Positions 45,700-55,267 of a DNA stretch of 64,000 nucleotides are shown piece by piece. Both the position numbers and the translations under genes were made by a program. Under the pieces are notes generated by a model that ran no database searches, had not been told where the DNA came from, and worked only from the letters and a program-made list of their open reading frames with translations. The stretch is taken from positions 1-64,000 of the forward strand of contig JAVDPD010000032.1 of assembly GCA_031296935.1 (NCBI GenBank). Reading direction: 5' to 3'. Source of the DNA: Cerasicoccus maritimus. GTDB taxonomy: Bacteria > Verrucomicrobiota > Verrucomicrobiia > Opitutales > Cerasicoccaceae. Positions within the stretch are counted from its first letter, which is position 1; each line of letters starts with the position of its first letter.

Positions 45700-46113
45700 A
45701 TGAATAAAAACAATAGAGCTGGATGGCCCTATGCCGGCATGACGCTGGTAGAAGTCATGGTTGCAATGTCTTTGGTCGCAATGGTCATGGGCTCTGCTTT
45801 TGCGGCCCTGCGTCCGGCTATGCTGGCCTCGGAAAATAGCCGCCTCAATGTTTCTGCTAATGAAATGCTGCTCACTGAAATGGAGCGGGTTCGTGGCATG
45901 GATTGGGATGATGCGTTGGCGCTGGAAGATGGTGCGTCATTTGTAACCCCACTGGCGGACAATCGCCTTTCGACCGTGATTTATGTCTCGGAGCGCGAAA
46001 GCCGCGAGGACCAATTGCAAGTTATCCTGGAAGTCAACTGGACGGATGCGCGCGGTAAAACACAACAGGCGCGCATGGTTACTTTCATCACTCAATACGG
46101 AATCAGTGCTTAA
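45700..46113 (+). CDS. PilV-like prepilin (cassette C)
   Basis: ATG 45700 gives 137 residues with prepilin signal YAGMTLVEVMVAMSLVAMVM (G|M, Glu at +5), helix ENSRLNVSANEMLLTEMERV followed by RGMDWDDAL, and end VNWTDARGKTQQARMV, matching the cassette B PilV at many positions. The 200 bases before it (45499-45699) hold a short inverted repeat CCAGTT/AACTGG near 45672-45696 and no gene. Confidence 0.85.
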   Translation: MNKNNRAGWPYAGMTLVEVMVAMSLVAMVMGSAFAALRPAMLASENSRLNVSANEMLLTEMERVRGMDWDDALALEDGASFVTPLADNRLSTVIYVSERESREDQLQVILEVNWTDARGKTQQARMVTFITQYGISA

Positions 46114-46678
46114 ACAAGCCCCAGTTCGCAATCACTCACCTCGCCAAGGTCTTACCTTGGTCGAGGTCTTGATTGGTGCCAGTATTGCGCTGGTGGTTTT
46201 TGCAATCGGTTTTTCCGCAATGATCCGATTTAGCCGTGTCCACTACAGTCTGGCCACACAAGCGGATCTCGACCGCGAGTTTCGTTATGCACTAAACTGG
46301 ATAACCGATGATTTTCGCGGATTGAGCTCAATCGATATTATAGAGCCCGATGAGCGTGCGAATGAGGATGGCGCTCATCCCACGGTGACGATTTACCTAC
46401 CATGTATCGAAAATGCGAATGGCGAAACCCCGAGTAGCACTGAGGTTATTTACTCCGTGGGCGAAGATCAGACTTTGCGCAGAGTTTACGCAGAATTTTC
46501 TTCAAGTGGTGAATTACTGGCTAATCAAAATACCCGCCTGCTCGAAGGCGTGACCGAATTTAATGTCGAGCGCGCAGGAGCATCGTCGACTTTTAATCTT
46601 ACACTGACTTCTACGCGGACAGCCGGAGGCCACGACTACGCGAAAACGCTAAGTACCCGTGTTGCCTCACGAAATTAA
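46106..46678 (+). CDS. PilW-like prepilin (cassette C)
   Basis: GTG 46106, overlapping the PilV stop by eight bases, gives 190 residues and places the prepilin signal RQGLTLVEVLIGASIALVVF near the start (G|L, Glu at +5). The frame is open further upstream to 45983, but that would put a long tail before the signal and overlap PilV deeply. The middle DREFRYALNWITDDFRGL is PilW-like. Confidence 0.83.
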   Translation: MLKQAPVRNHSPRQGLTLVEVLIGASIALVVFAIGFSAMIRFSRVHYSLATQADLDREFRYALNWITDDFRGLSSIDIIEPDERANEDGAHPTVTIYLPCIENANGETPSSTEVIYSVGEDQTLRRVYAEFSSSGELLANQNTRLLEGVTEFNVERAGASSTFNLTLTSTRTAGGHDYAKTLSTRVASRN

Positions 46679-46679
46679 T

Positions 46680-47534
46680 ATGGAGCCCAAAGAACAGATC
46701 ATTGCCCGACTGACTGCTTTCTATCGAAAGCGAGGCTCTGCCTTGATTGCGGCTTTTCTTTTTTCGATGTTTGTCTTCATCGTACTTAGTTCACTGATGC
46801 CTATGGTTGTCAATGACTACGAGTCTAGCGTTCAAAATCGCCTCTACAACGTCGCCTATGCGGCAGCCGAGGCTGGGGCCGATGAAGTTATGTGGTCGCT
46901 TAACAACAATCGCTTTGATGAAACCGGTTGGTATCAGGACGGATGGAAGGTTGGCGACGATTACTACGGTGACGAATATTGGGTGCGCGAAATTCGTTTG
47001 CCCGAAGACGCTGAGCAGAGCACCGATGATATCTACGCGGGGGAGCAGCAGGCGGTTATTCGTGTGGTGGTGAGTAAGCCAGATGAAAATGCCAGTAGCC
47101 ATCAATACGCAGTTTACAGCAAGGCGGTCGTCACCGATACCCGGACCAGCCACAGCGCGGAAAAGGTCATTTCTTTCATTGCTGAACTGAGCCCGCCCTT
47201 TCGTGGAATCGTGGTGAAAAATGAGCTGAATTATAATTCGCTTATGGACAGTTACGATTCTTCCGTTGGTACATACGGCGTTCCAGCGACGAACATGGAA
47301 CGTGAAAATGCGACAGCAGCAACGGTCTCAGAATCAGAAGATATCAAAGTTGTTTTCGGGCCGCAGACGGATATTCGGGGGCAGGTTCGAAGTGGCGTCG
47401 AAGATGCTGTGAATATCGATGCTAGCAAAGCGATTCAAATAACTGGTGGAATTCAGGATGGATTTAATGCTGAATTCCCTGTAATTACAGTTCCAGATAC
47501 TAGTGATATAACGATATGGCGCAGTAGTTTTTAG
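46680..47534 (+). CDS. PilX-like pseudopilin, short form (cassette C)
   Basis: ATG 46680, one base after the PilW stop, gives 284 residues: KRGSALIAAFLFSMFVFIVL helix and NVAYAAAEAGADEVMWSLNN segment. As in cassette B, it ends (ITIWRSSF) before the beta domain, which is encoded by the next gene. Its middle region resembles the cassette B protein in layout (NRLYNVAYAAAEAG and NRLYSSAFAMAEAG). Confidence 0.82.
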   Translation: MEPKEQIIARLTAFYRKRGSALIAAFLFSMFVFIVLSSLMPMVVNDYESSVQNRLYNVAYAAAEAGADEVMWSLNNNRFDETGWYQDGWKVGDDYYGDEYWVREIRLPEDAEQSTDDIYAGEQQAVIRVVVSKPDENASSHQYAVYSKAVVTDTRTSHSAEKVISFIAELSPPFRGIVVKNELNYNSLMDSYDSSVGTYGVPATNMERENATAATVSESEDIKVVFGPQTDIRGQVRSGVEDAVNIDASKAIQITGGIQDGFNAEFPVITVPDTSDITIWRSSF

Positions 47535-47556
47535 CAAAACCATACATCCTTTCGAC

Positions 47557-48312
47557 ATGAGTAAGCACGACAAAGCATATCCCGGGCGCATCACGACAAC
47601 TTTACTATTGGGACTGGGGCTTACGGTTACTGTTGCCGCCTTTGCTGCTAAAGATAATAACAAGGGCCTTGGCCAAGCAAAGAAGGCTGGTGCTGAAGCT
47701 GCCAATGCGTTCACGGGCATCAGCATTGGGGGCACTACGAGCGCCCCTGAGTATTATCATATTTCTGAGGACCTCGACTTGGGGGACGTGACATTTGATG
47801 GACCAACTGTCATTGTGGCTGATGGAGACATCACCATCAGTGGTAATCCGGTTGTCACGGCAAACGGCAAGGTGACAATCTACTTTGCTGGTGACTTTAC
47901 GGTCAGTGGCACGGCCTCGATCAACAATCTAGGCCGCCCGAAGAACCTCACACTCTACGCGACCCAAGAGTTCGACGAAGAGACGATGACGGACGCCGAC
48001 CGCCAAACTGTTACGCTTAACGGCAACGTCGATTTTGTCGGCGTGGTCTACGCACCTGAAGCAAAATTTGTCTCCAACGGTGGCGGTGGCAAAGGCGGCA
48101 CCTTTGGCGCACTGCTTGCCTACAATGCAACATTCAACGGTAAGCCTGGCCCGTTCCACTACGACGAGTCCCTAGCCAATGAAACGCTTCCGAATCAGCC
48201 TTTCTCCACCTCTGGCTATCGCCCAATTCGCGATCCAAATACTCAACTCGTTGACAACGACCCAAACCTCGGCACCTACAACCAATTTATTGACGGCTTC
48301 TTTGGCGGTTAA
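47557..48312 (+). CDS. Exported surface beta-domain protein (cassette C)
   Basis: The 251-residue protein has a signal peptide (TTLLLGLGLTVTVAAFA). Its beta domain contains VIVADGDITISG, LYATQEFDEE, VGVVYAPEAKF, GALLAYNATFNG and FHYDESLAN, homologous to the cassette B protein and to the end of cassette A PilX. It lacks the long repeat linker of cassette B. It ends LGTYNQFIDGFFGG, parallel to GTYESFFAKF in cassette B. Confidence 0.8.
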   Translation: MSKHDKAYPGRITTTLLLGLGLTVTVAAFAAKDNNKGLGQAKKAGAEAANAFTGISIGGTTSAPEYYHISEDLDLGDVTFDGPTVIVADGDITISGNPVVTANGKVTIYFAGDFTVSGTASINNLGRPKNLTLYATQEFDEETMTDADRQTVTLNGNVDFVGVVYAPEAKFVSNGGGGKGGTFGALLAYNATFNGKPGPFHYDESLANETLPNQPFSTSGYRPIRDPNTQLVDNDPNLGTYNQFIDGFFGG

Positions 48313-48404
48313 TTAGAGCACTTTTCATCTAACTTGGCTGATCAGGCCGTAGTGATTTTTCGTGTCTAGCAAGGCAGCTTGAGGTTTCTTTCGGAAAGCC
48401 GAAA

Positions 48405-49073
48405 TCAATCATCCTTGCGCGTCAGCTTTTTGAAGATGACGGAAGTCAGGCCCTTGCGTTTAGGGGGCGTCGGGGTGCCGTCGAGTCCAGCTGCGGCAAG
48501 TAAGCCACTGGCCGTATTGCCCTTGGGCGGGGGTGTGGGTGGTGGCGGTTCTGGCTCTTGGTAAACGGGGCGAGTTTCTTGAGGCGAGCGGAAAGGCTTT
48601 TGCGGAGGCTCCGGCTTGGTTGTCAGCGAGGGGGGAGGTCGTCGTTTGCCAGCTGGCGGAGGGGAAGGTGGGACCAACGGTGGAGTGTTCGACTTCTTAA
48701 ATGGCGGTTTGGTGGAGATCATGTAGTGCTCGCGCAGCTTCTTGATCACCTGACGGTAGAGCAGGGGTTTAGTAAAATACGGTATTTGGGCACTGCGGAG
48801 TGTTTCCTCATCGACCGGTGTCAGGCAGCCAGAAACTACCGCCAGCTTGATGCGCGGGTATAGCTGCTTAACCTCCATCAGAAAATCAATGCCGCGTCCA
48901 TCAGGTAGACGGTGGTCCGCCATGATTAGGTGGATCGATTGCCAGTTCTCCTCCACGATCTGACGAGCTTCAGCCAAGTCTAGAGCGGGATACACGGAAT
49001 GCCCCAAATTGCGCAATTGCTCTACACCGATTGCGCTTAACTCGACTTCGTCTTCGAGAAAAAGGATGTTCAT
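48405..49073 (-). CDS. Receiver-domain protein with proline-rich tail
   Basis: The 222-residue protein has a receiver domain (1-118) with D53 in IMADHRLPDG and K near 103. A long tail is rich in proline and basic residues, with several PPP runs (PPPPTPPPKG and others), and ends in KRKGLTSVIFKKLTRKDD. There is no DNA-binding output domain. The tail may dock to a partner protein; its polyproline runs would need EF-P for translation. It is convergent with the cassette C genes. Confidence 0.85.
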   Translation of the reverse strand: MNILFLEDEVELSAIGVEQLRNLGHSVYPALDLAEARQIVEENWQSIHLIMADHRLPDGRGIDFLMEVKQLYPRIKLAVVSGCLTPVDEETLRSAQIPYFTKPLLYRQVIKKLREHYMISTKPPFKKSNTPPLVPPSPPPAGKRRPPPSLTTKPEPPQKPFRSPQETRPVYQEPEPPPPTPPPKGNTASGLLAAAGLDGTPTPPKRKGLTSVIFKKLTRKDD

Positions 49074-49263
49074 TTAGGCTAGCATGATCGAATCTACAGA
49101 CCCTTTTTGCAGTTCCGTAGATCCTAGTCGCGTAGGAAATTTAGTAAGTAGACATTCTTTTATAACAGACTTTGCAAGGATAGCAAACGCCAAGCTTGAT
49201 CAAAATCTGCTTGGCATCTGTGTCATGCTGTGGATGTTAAGTGCTTACTTAACAGTGGTTTGG

Positions 49264-50577
49264 CTAATTGGATCGGCTTTCCTGAGGAGAGCCAGCCTCA
49301 CGTGCCAGTGAGGGAGTGACGACTGATTGCCTCGATTCCTTGAGGACTTCCGCCATGCCAAGGGCGACAGCCTGTAGCAGTCGTTGCGCGTCTTCATCAC
49401 CTGCATTGGTGAAGACGATGAAGCCTGTGCGGTAGGCTGGGTAGATGCCGATACTGGCGGATTGTAGCCCATACTGGCTTTGAGCCAGGATAATTTCCGT
49501 TTCCTCATGGTATTGGCGCGTCCAGCCCAAGCCGCGGTGAGCGGAGTTTTGGACGGCGGCTGGCTGCCAGCGCTCACGGACGCTGACCGGCATGGCTAAG
49601 CGTTGACCAGTTGGAGTGATGCCCTGATTGAGCTCCGTTTGCAGCCAGTGCGAGGCATCATTGAGCGAAGTCTTCATGCCGTTGAGCGGTGCGAGTGGGT
49701 TTCGCTCCAGTTCCTCGATGTAGGCCGGGTTATAACTGAAGTCTGCGGATTGGTGCCCGGTGGCGACGTTGCCGAGTTCTTTGGCCTGACGTGGAGAAAA
49801 AGTGCTGCGGTTCATGCCGAGTGGAGTCAGCAGCATCTTTTGGGTAACGTCGATAAAGTTGCTGTAAAGGTTGCGCCGTTGATTGCCGACGGTCATGGCT
49901 ACCAGATACCCACCGACTGTGGCGCAGATCTTACTTTTGCGGTAATGCTCGCCGGGTTGGGACATGACGGGCGCTTGGCCGAGCAGGGCGAATACGTCTT
50001 CTGGCTGGGACCACCGCGGGTCCAGAATCTTGTCAGTGTAGGAGGGCACACCGGCATCCATCGCGATCAAGTCTCTCACTCGGCACTTTTGTTGGGCCTG
50101 TGGCTCGGTCATGCGGAAGAGCGGGCTGATGGAAGCTGCACGGCGATCAAAAATGGCGTTGTCGGGACGATCCTGGGTGGACGCCAACAAGGTGGTGAAG
50201 GCTAGCGTGGCTTCGCCGAGATTAAAGAGGGTATCGGCATCGATGGCTGCTTCTTCACGCACGTTTCGCTTGCCCACGCACAATTGGTAAGCGAGGCCAT
50301 CACTTTGAACTATGCCGATCGCAGCGCCGGGTAGTTGGTAATCGCTGATGAGTTCTAGCCAGTAGCGACTCATCTTTTCGAGAGCAGCGGAGGAAATCGG
50401 AGGGGGGGCGACGTCATCCGGCAATATGCGGACTGGGAGGTTGTCTTGTTGGTCGACTTGATGCTTGAGTGGGAATTCTTCGTGAGTCCAGATGGGCTCC
50501 CTGGCCATTGCTGGAGTCAGTATAATGGCCAATGCGCAAACGAGCTGTAGGAGCCGGCTAATTGAAGATGGTGTCAT
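49264..50577 (-). CDS. Class-C beta-lactamase-like protein lacking catalytic residues
   Basis: The 437-residue protein has a signal peptide (to about TPAMA). The fold signatures are recognisable: LPGAAIGIVQSDG near 85, DTLFNLGEATLAFTTLL, RVRDLIAMDAGVPSY, PGEHYRKSKICATVGGYLV, LLTPLGMNRS and GLGWT. In active members the second segment carries SxxK and the fourth YxN. Here the positions read EATL and KSK, so the nucleophile Ser, general-base Lys and Tyr appear to be lost. It is probably a non-enzymatic binding protein of the periplasm or envelope. A 190-base gap separates it from the receiver gene, with the inverted repeat GCCAAGC/GCTTGGC at 49189-49215. Confidence 0.82.
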   Translation of the reverse strand: MTPSSISRLLQLVCALAIILTPAMAREPIWTHEEFPLKHQVDQQDNLPVRILPDDVAPPPISSAALEKMSRYWLELISDYQLPGAAIGIVQSDGLAYQLCVGKRNVREEAAIDADTLFNLGEATLAFTTLLASTQDRPDNAIFDRRAASISPLFRMTEPQAQQKCRVRDLIAMDAGVPSYTDKILDPRWSQPEDVFALLGQAPVMSQPGEHYRKSKICATVGGYLVAMTVGNQRRNLYSNFIDVTQKMLLTPLGMNRSTFSPRQAKELGNVATGHQSADFSYNPAYIEELERNPLAPLNGMKTSLNDASHWLQTELNQGITPTGQRLAMPVSVRERWQPAAVQNSAHRGLGWTRQYHEETEIILAQSQYGLQSASIGIYPAYRTGFIVFTNAGDEDAQRLLQAVALGMAEVLKESRQSVVTPSLAREAGSPQESRSN

Positions 50578-50844
50578 TCCGAAGATTTGCGTATATTCTG
50601 CTTGAGATGAAATTGCAAGTGGGGGTTCCCGTGGGTGTCAGGATTTCTGTATGATTTGGGGCAGGCAGGGCTTGGATTACTGTATCCAATCATTGGATGA
50701 TTTTATTAAATACCATAATATTTAAATATCTGATGCAAAACTTAGTCAGAACAGGTTTGCATCTATACAATTCCCTTATTGTTCTTGTTCCAGTTATTTA
50801 AACAACTCGTAAACTCCTTAATCTGTAATCCACCTGAAATATCG

Positions 50845-52005
50845 ATGCTAAGCCGAACCTCATTGTTCGTTTATTTGGCGTTGCTCGCGCTGTGTTCTCC
50901 TTCGGTTGTTAATGCCCAGTTGATGGCTTATGAAGGATTTGAATATCCGGTCATGAAGCAGTCACCTGCTCTGTGGCCCGTGACCAACAAGAGTCCGGAC
51001 GGAAAACCGTTAAAATACTTTTCGGAGTTTGACACCCATCCCTCGCGCTCACCCTACGCCTACAATATCCAAATCGTCGATGGGAGCATCCCCACGCAGG
51101 GATCGGCTTTCCCCTTCAGGACAAAAGGTAACGCGCTGAGCTGGGCGCGCGAATGGTTAGACGCCTATGCGACCATCGATCCAAACTTCCAGTTCGACAC
51201 CGCGCTCGATAACAAGCCCATTTACGTGAGCTTTATCATTCACGCCAAGAAGAGCACCACGCCCGTGCGCCAGCTCTCCTTTGCCTTCACCAACGGCAGC
51301 AGCCACCGTCTGCAATTTGGTGTGGATGATTCTTCGGTTTCCGGCAAGCCACGCTTCTTCGCCTGCGCCGCCAGCCCGCAGCCAACCCGCGAATACAGCA
51401 CCAAAGAGTTTAAGGAAGACACCACCTATTTCGTCGTGGGCAAAATTATCACGCACGCCAACCGTGCAGATGTAGTCCAGATGGAGGTGTTCGCACCCGG
51501 AGATCAAGTTCCGTCGTCAGACTCCAAAATTAGTTGGGATGTGCAGGTGAGTGATTGGACGGGATTCTTGGCGACCAATTGCACGATTTCGCTTTACGGT
51601 GGTGACGCTGGTAGCGTGTTGATGGACGAAATTAGGATTGGTTCCACGTGGGATGCCGTTGCTGTGGCGCCAGCGTCTCAGAAGCCTGCTGCCTCGGGTG
51701 GTGAGGTTGCTGCGACTGACGCTCCTGCGGCCGAAGCAGGCGCAGAGGAGGAAGGCTCTTCGCCGGTTGTCCTGATTATGATTGGCCTGGGCATTGTCGC
51801 CTTCTTTGGCGGCGCAGTTGCCTTTTACCTCTTTGTGCTTAAGCCGAGTAAAAACGCGAAGCCCGCCAAACCGAAGTCTGCTCCCAAGCCGGTTTCCAAG
51901 CCCCCCATCGCGGCGCCGCCTGGAGGCAAGGGGGATGCCGCTACTGAGGCTGGGAAGCGGGCAAAGCCGCGCCAACCTAAGAAGCCTCCGCCTCCGCCCA
52001 AGTAA
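50845..52005 (+). CDS. Membrane-anchored exported protein with lectin-like domain and proline/lysine tail
   Basis: ATG 50845 gives 386 residues with a signal peptide (LALLALCSPSVVNA). A beta-rich domain opens AYEGFEYP, typical of LamG/concanavalin-like exported proteins of Verrucomicrobiota and Planctomycetes. An Ala/Glu-rich linker, a membrane helix (VVLIMIGLGIVAFFGGAVAF) and a cytoplasmic Lys/Pro-rich tail ending KKPPPPPK follow. The tail would face the cytoplasm. It lies 73 bases before the sigma-54 activator gene, on the same strand. Confidence 0.72.
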   Translation: MLSRTSLFVYLALLALCSPSVVNAQLMAYEGFEYPVMKQSPALWPVTNKSPDGKPLKYFSEFDTHPSRSPYAYNIQIVDGSIPTQGSAFPFRTKGNALSWAREWLDAYATIDPNFQFDTALDNKPIYVSFIIHAKKSTTPVRQLSFAFTNGSSHRLQFGVDDSSVSGKPRFFACAASPQPTREYSTKEFKEDTTYFVVGKIITHANRADVVQMEVFAPGDQVPSSDSKISWDVQVSDWTGFLATNCTISLYGGDAGSVLMDEIRIGSTWDAVAVAPASQKPAASGGEVAATDAPAAEAGAEEEGSSPVVLIMIGLGIVAFFGGAVAFYLFVLKPSKNAKPAKPKSAPKPVSKPPIAAPPGGKGDAATEAGKRAKPRQPKKPPPPPK

Positions 52006-52078
52006 TTTGGCCTTTGTCTGGGCCAGTTCTTGGCAGGCTGGCAATCGCTTGTGATGAACTGGCACCTCGCAGCGTTCC

Positions 52079-53458
52079 ATGCGTCTATCTGTTTTATCAT
52101 CCGAAGAAATTCCCGTCAGCTTGCTTCAACACCTGCAAGCTTTGGGCTACCACCTTCAGATTGAGCGCTTTGACCGCATTCGTGCTCTGGATAACACTTC
52201 ATTGGATGTTGTCCATATCGTCTCATCGAGTGAGTTTACCACCGAAGACTGGCCGGAAAACCGCGTTAAGCTCGCGCGTGCGAGCCGTTTTTACCTCGTA
52301 TATGGCGAGGGCTTGAACACCCGGCAAATCGTTGACGCCGTGCGCGACGGCGCGCATGACGTAGTCGATCTCCTGGAGTCCCGTGAACGCTGGAAGCAGG
52401 CCATTGACTCCGCCGCACAGGCGCAAGATCTTTGGTGGCAGCTTTACGGCGCGCAGGGCGAAGTGGACGACCGCAAAATGGTTGGCCGTTCGAAGGCTAT
52501 GCAAACATTGCGCGACCAGATTCAACGCATCGGCCCAACGGATGCGACGGTGCTGATCATGGGGGAATCAGGCACGGGCAAGGAGCTCGTTGCAGAGTCC
52601 ATTCACGAGGCATCAGGCCGTGCGCCGTTTGTCACGGTCAACTGCGCAGCGATTCCAGCCGAGCTGATGGAAAGCGAGCTTTTTGGCGCAGAAAAGGGTG
52701 CCTTTACTGGTGCCTCACGAAACAAACCTGGCTTGGTGGAAGAAGCTGCTGGCGGCACCTTGTTTTTGGATGAAATTGGCGAGTTGGGGCTGAGTTTGCA
52801 GCCCAAGCTTTTGCGCTTTTTGGAAACTCGTCGCGCCCGTCGTGTGGGCAGCACGAAGGAATACGTGTCAGAAGTTCGCGTGGTTTCGGCGACGAATCGT
52901 GACCTCCAGGCTGAGTCGCAGAAGGGAGAATTCCGCCTGGATTTATTTTACCGTCTCTCCGAAGTCGTGCTCAATTCAACGCCACTGCGCGATCGCCCTG
53001 AAGATATTCCGGATTTATCGCTACTTTTTCTAGAAAAAGCAGCCGTGCGCCTGGGGAAGAATTTTGAGTCGATGGAGCCGGAGTTGACCTTCCGCATGCA
53101 GGGCTACAGTTGGCCAGGTAATGTGCGCGAATTGCGGCAGACTATTGAGCGCATGGCTATCTACTATGATGGTCCCGTGATGCGTAGCACCTGGTGGAAC
53201 GAGCCCAAGCCGCCGGAGGACACTGCCCCCAAGCCCAGCACTATGGTTAGCGTAAGCCATGAGCGCCGGAGCACCGCCGATCCGTTTCATGGCTCGTCGC
53301 ACAGCCCGTTTCCACGACGTGCGCTCAACAAACGCGAGAAATTTGAATACGCCCGCCGTCTGATGGAAGAGAGCGGGGGAGACCTCTCATGGACGGCTTC
53401 CCAGCTCGGCATCCACCCGACTACGCTCTACCGCTGGCGCAAAGAAGGCAAAGTGTAG
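52079..53458 (+). CDS. Sigma-54-dependent transcriptional activator
   Basis: The 459-residue protein has an N-terminal domain (1-115) with receiver-like pattern but no phospho-acceptor Asp. The AAA+ domain has Walker A GESGTGKE, the sigma-54 contact loop GAFTGA, Walker [13 protein letters not shown] and the arginine finger region. The C-terminus is a Fis-type HTH ([21 protein letters not shown]). It should open promoters with sigma-54 (RpoN). Activation is unlikely to be by phosphorylation. The gene before it encodes a membrane protein with a cytoplasmic tail, which might be a signal source; that is inference. Confidence 0.93.
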   Translation: MRLSVLSSEEIPVSLLQHLQALGYHLQIERFDRIRALDNTSLDVVHIVSSSEFTTEDWPENRVKLARASRFYLVYGEGLNTRQIVDAVRDGAHDVVDLLESRERWKQAIDSAAQAQDLWWQLYGAQGEVDDRKMVGRSKAMQTLRDQIQRIGPTDATVLIMGESGTGKELVAESIHEASGRAPFVTVNCAAIPAELMESELFGAEKGAFTGASRNKPGLVEEAAGGTLFLDEIGELGLSLQPKLLRFLETRRARRVGSTKEYVSEVRVVSATNRDLQAESQKGEFRLDLFYRLSEVVLNSTPLRDRPEDIPDLSLLFLEKAAVRLGKNFESMEPELTFRMQGYSWPGNVRELRQTIERMAIYYDGPVMRSTWWNEPKPPEDTAPKPSTMVSVSHERRSTADPFHGSSHSPFPRRALNKREKFEYARRLMEESGGDLSWTASQLGIHPTTLYRWRKEGKV

Positions 53459-53464
53459 GCCGAG

Positions 53465-53992
53465 TTAGAGACCACGCTGTTTGAAGGCGGCGCTGACCTT
53501 CACGTATTTCTCCGCCCATGCGCGGAGTTTCGCCATCTCGTCCGGCTTCATGACTTTAACGATTTTGCCGGGAACGCCCATTATCACCGAGCCTTCTGGC
53601 GCTTTGAAGCCCTTGGTGACGAGCGCCTTCGCGCCGACCACGCAGTTGGGTCCAATTTCCGCGCCGTCGAGTATCGTGCTGCTCATGCCGATCAAGCACT
53701 CATCGCCAATTGAACAAGCGTGAATCATCGCCAGGTGGCCGATGGTCACGTAGTCGCCGACTTCAACGCCGTAGTCGTCCGCCAGGTGGACGATACTGCC
53801 GTCCTGCACGTTGGAGCCTTCGCCGATGACGATGGAGTTGATGTCCCCACGCAGCACCGCACCGGGCCACACGCTGCTCTTGGCCTTCAGTGTGACGTCG
53901 CCGATCACAGTCGCATGCGGTGATACATAGGCGTCCGAGTGAATGCTGGGCGTTTGATCCAGGTGTTTGGCAAAGCGTTCCTCTACTGTCAT
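53465..53992 (-). CDS. Gamma-carbonic-anhydrase-like left-handed beta-helix protein
   Basis: ATG 53992 gives 175 residues with hexapeptide repeats (VIGDVTLKAKSSVWPGAVLRGD) and the three zinc-ligand His positions in IVHLADD, IGHLAMIHAC. The family contains gamma-carbonic anhydrases and relatives such as PaaY/YrdA whose activity varies. It is convergent with the sigma-54 activator gene, with six bases between stop codons. Confidence 0.9.
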   Translation of the reverse strand: MTVEERFAKHLDQTPSIHSDAYVSPHATVIGDVTLKAKSSVWPGAVLRGDINSIVIGEGSNVQDGSIVHLADDYGVEVGDYVTIGHLAMIHACSIGDECLIGMSSTILDGAEIGPNCVVGAKALVTKGFKAPEGSVIMGVPGKIVKVMKPDEMAKLRAWAEKYVKVSAAFKQRGL

Positions 53993-54073
53993 GACGGACA
54001 CCTTACTGGCAGCTGACTGCACGCGAAAGCCCAAACACTAGTTTCCGGCTAAACATTAGCAGCCGTTTTGAGA

Positions 54074-55192
54074 TCAATCAAAGATCAACAGGCAGTAGGT
54101 CGCAAACAGGATGATGTGTACCAGGCCCTGTACCATATTGGTCTTGGCGTTGGAGAAGTTGATCGCCGAAACTGCGAGCGTCAGGATGAGCACGATTTCG
54201 CCTACGGGCGAAAGGCCGAGGACAACGGTTTTATCGGTAACCATGCCGATGATCAAAACCGCGGGCACGGTCAGCCCGATGGTTGCCAGCGCTGAGCCGA
54301 GGCAGATATTCATTGATCGTTGCAGTCTGTCCTGCGCAGCGGCTTGCAGCGCCGCCATGCCTTCGGGCGCGAGCACGAGAATTGCCACGAGGAAACCGCC
54401 CAGCTCGGCGGGCGCGCCAGCCTCGGCGATGCCGTAGTCGATGATGACCGCGATTTTCTTCGAGAGCAGCACGATGGGCAGCATGGAAAGGATCAGTAGC
54501 ACGATGTGGTAAGGCACGCTGCGGATCACAAAGTCGTGGTGGTGGTCGTCGTCTTCGTCGCCGCGAAGGGAAGCCGGGGACATGAAGAACGGCTGGTGGC
54601 GCATCGTCTGAATCGCCAGAAACGCCCCATAGAGCGCCACCGTCGCGACGATGATGAAGATGCTTTGCGCGAAAGAAAACGTTCCGGCTTCGGTGGCCTG
54701 AGTGAAGTTCGGCAGGAGGAGTCCAAGGACCGCGAGCGGGATCAGTACGGTCAAGAAAGCGTTGGCACCTTGGAGATTAAACTCCTGCTGGTGGTGCTTG
54801 ATGCCACCGATGAACAGCGACAAGCCGACGAGGCCATTGAGTACGATCATCACCACAGCGAACATCATGTCGCGGCCGAGTGTCGGGTTTTCGGAGCCGG
54901 TGAGCATGACCGCTGACACCATGATCACCTCGATCGTGATCACGGAAAGCGTCAGGATCAGCGTGCCGTAGGGCTCCCCGAGTTTGATCGCGAGGCAGTC
55001 GGCATGCCGCACCACGCCAAAGCTCGACCAAAGCATCACGGCAAATAACCACACGAACAAGCCCAGCACTTTGGGGATGCTGGATAAATCCTCCAGCCAA
55101 GCCTTGCCAAAAATCAGGAAAAGCACGGCCGTGATCAGCCCGACGATGAGACTTAACTCGGTGCGAAAGAATGGTTTGGAAGCAGCAGCCAT
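54074..55192 (-). CDS. Calcium/proton antiporter of the CaCA/ChaA type
   Basis: The 372-residue protein has about 11 membrane segments. Two inverted alpha repeats characteristic of the cation/Ca2+ exchanger family are visible, one around TLSVITIEVIMVSAVM and one around LVLAPEGMAALQAA, and a His/Asp loop EDDDHHHDF lies between the halves. It exports Ca2+ or Na+ in exchange for protons. Confidence 0.9.
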   Translation of the reverse strand: MAAASKPFFRTELSLIVGLITAVLFLIFGKAWLEDLSSIPKVLGLFVWLFAVMLWSSFGVVRHADCLAIKLGEPYGTLILTLSVITIEVIMVSAVMLTGSENPTLGRDMMFAVVMIVLNGLVGLSLFIGGIKHHQQEFNLQGANAFLTVLIPLAVLGLLLPNFTQATEAGTFSFAQSIFIIVATVALYGAFLAIQTMRHQPFFMSPASLRGDEDDDHHHDFVIRSVPYHIVLLILSMLPIVLLSKKIAVIIDYGIAEAGAPAELGGFLVAILVLAPEGMAALQAAAQDRLQRSMNICLGSALATIGLTVPAVLIIGMVTDKTVVLGLSPVGEIVLILTLAVSAINFSNAKTNMVQGLVHIILFATYCLLIFD

Positions 55193-55267
55193 TGGCTTCT
55201 AGGAGTTATCAGAGTGTTGGCTAAAGCGAAAGTCTCTTTTTATCAGCGCGATTCTGCTGCCTTTTCG

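Noticed and set aside
49084..49311. 75-codon plus-strand frame between the receiver and beta-lactamase-like genes
   Set aside because: It occupies the upstream region of the receiver gene, overlaps the end of the neighbouring gene, and shows no motif.
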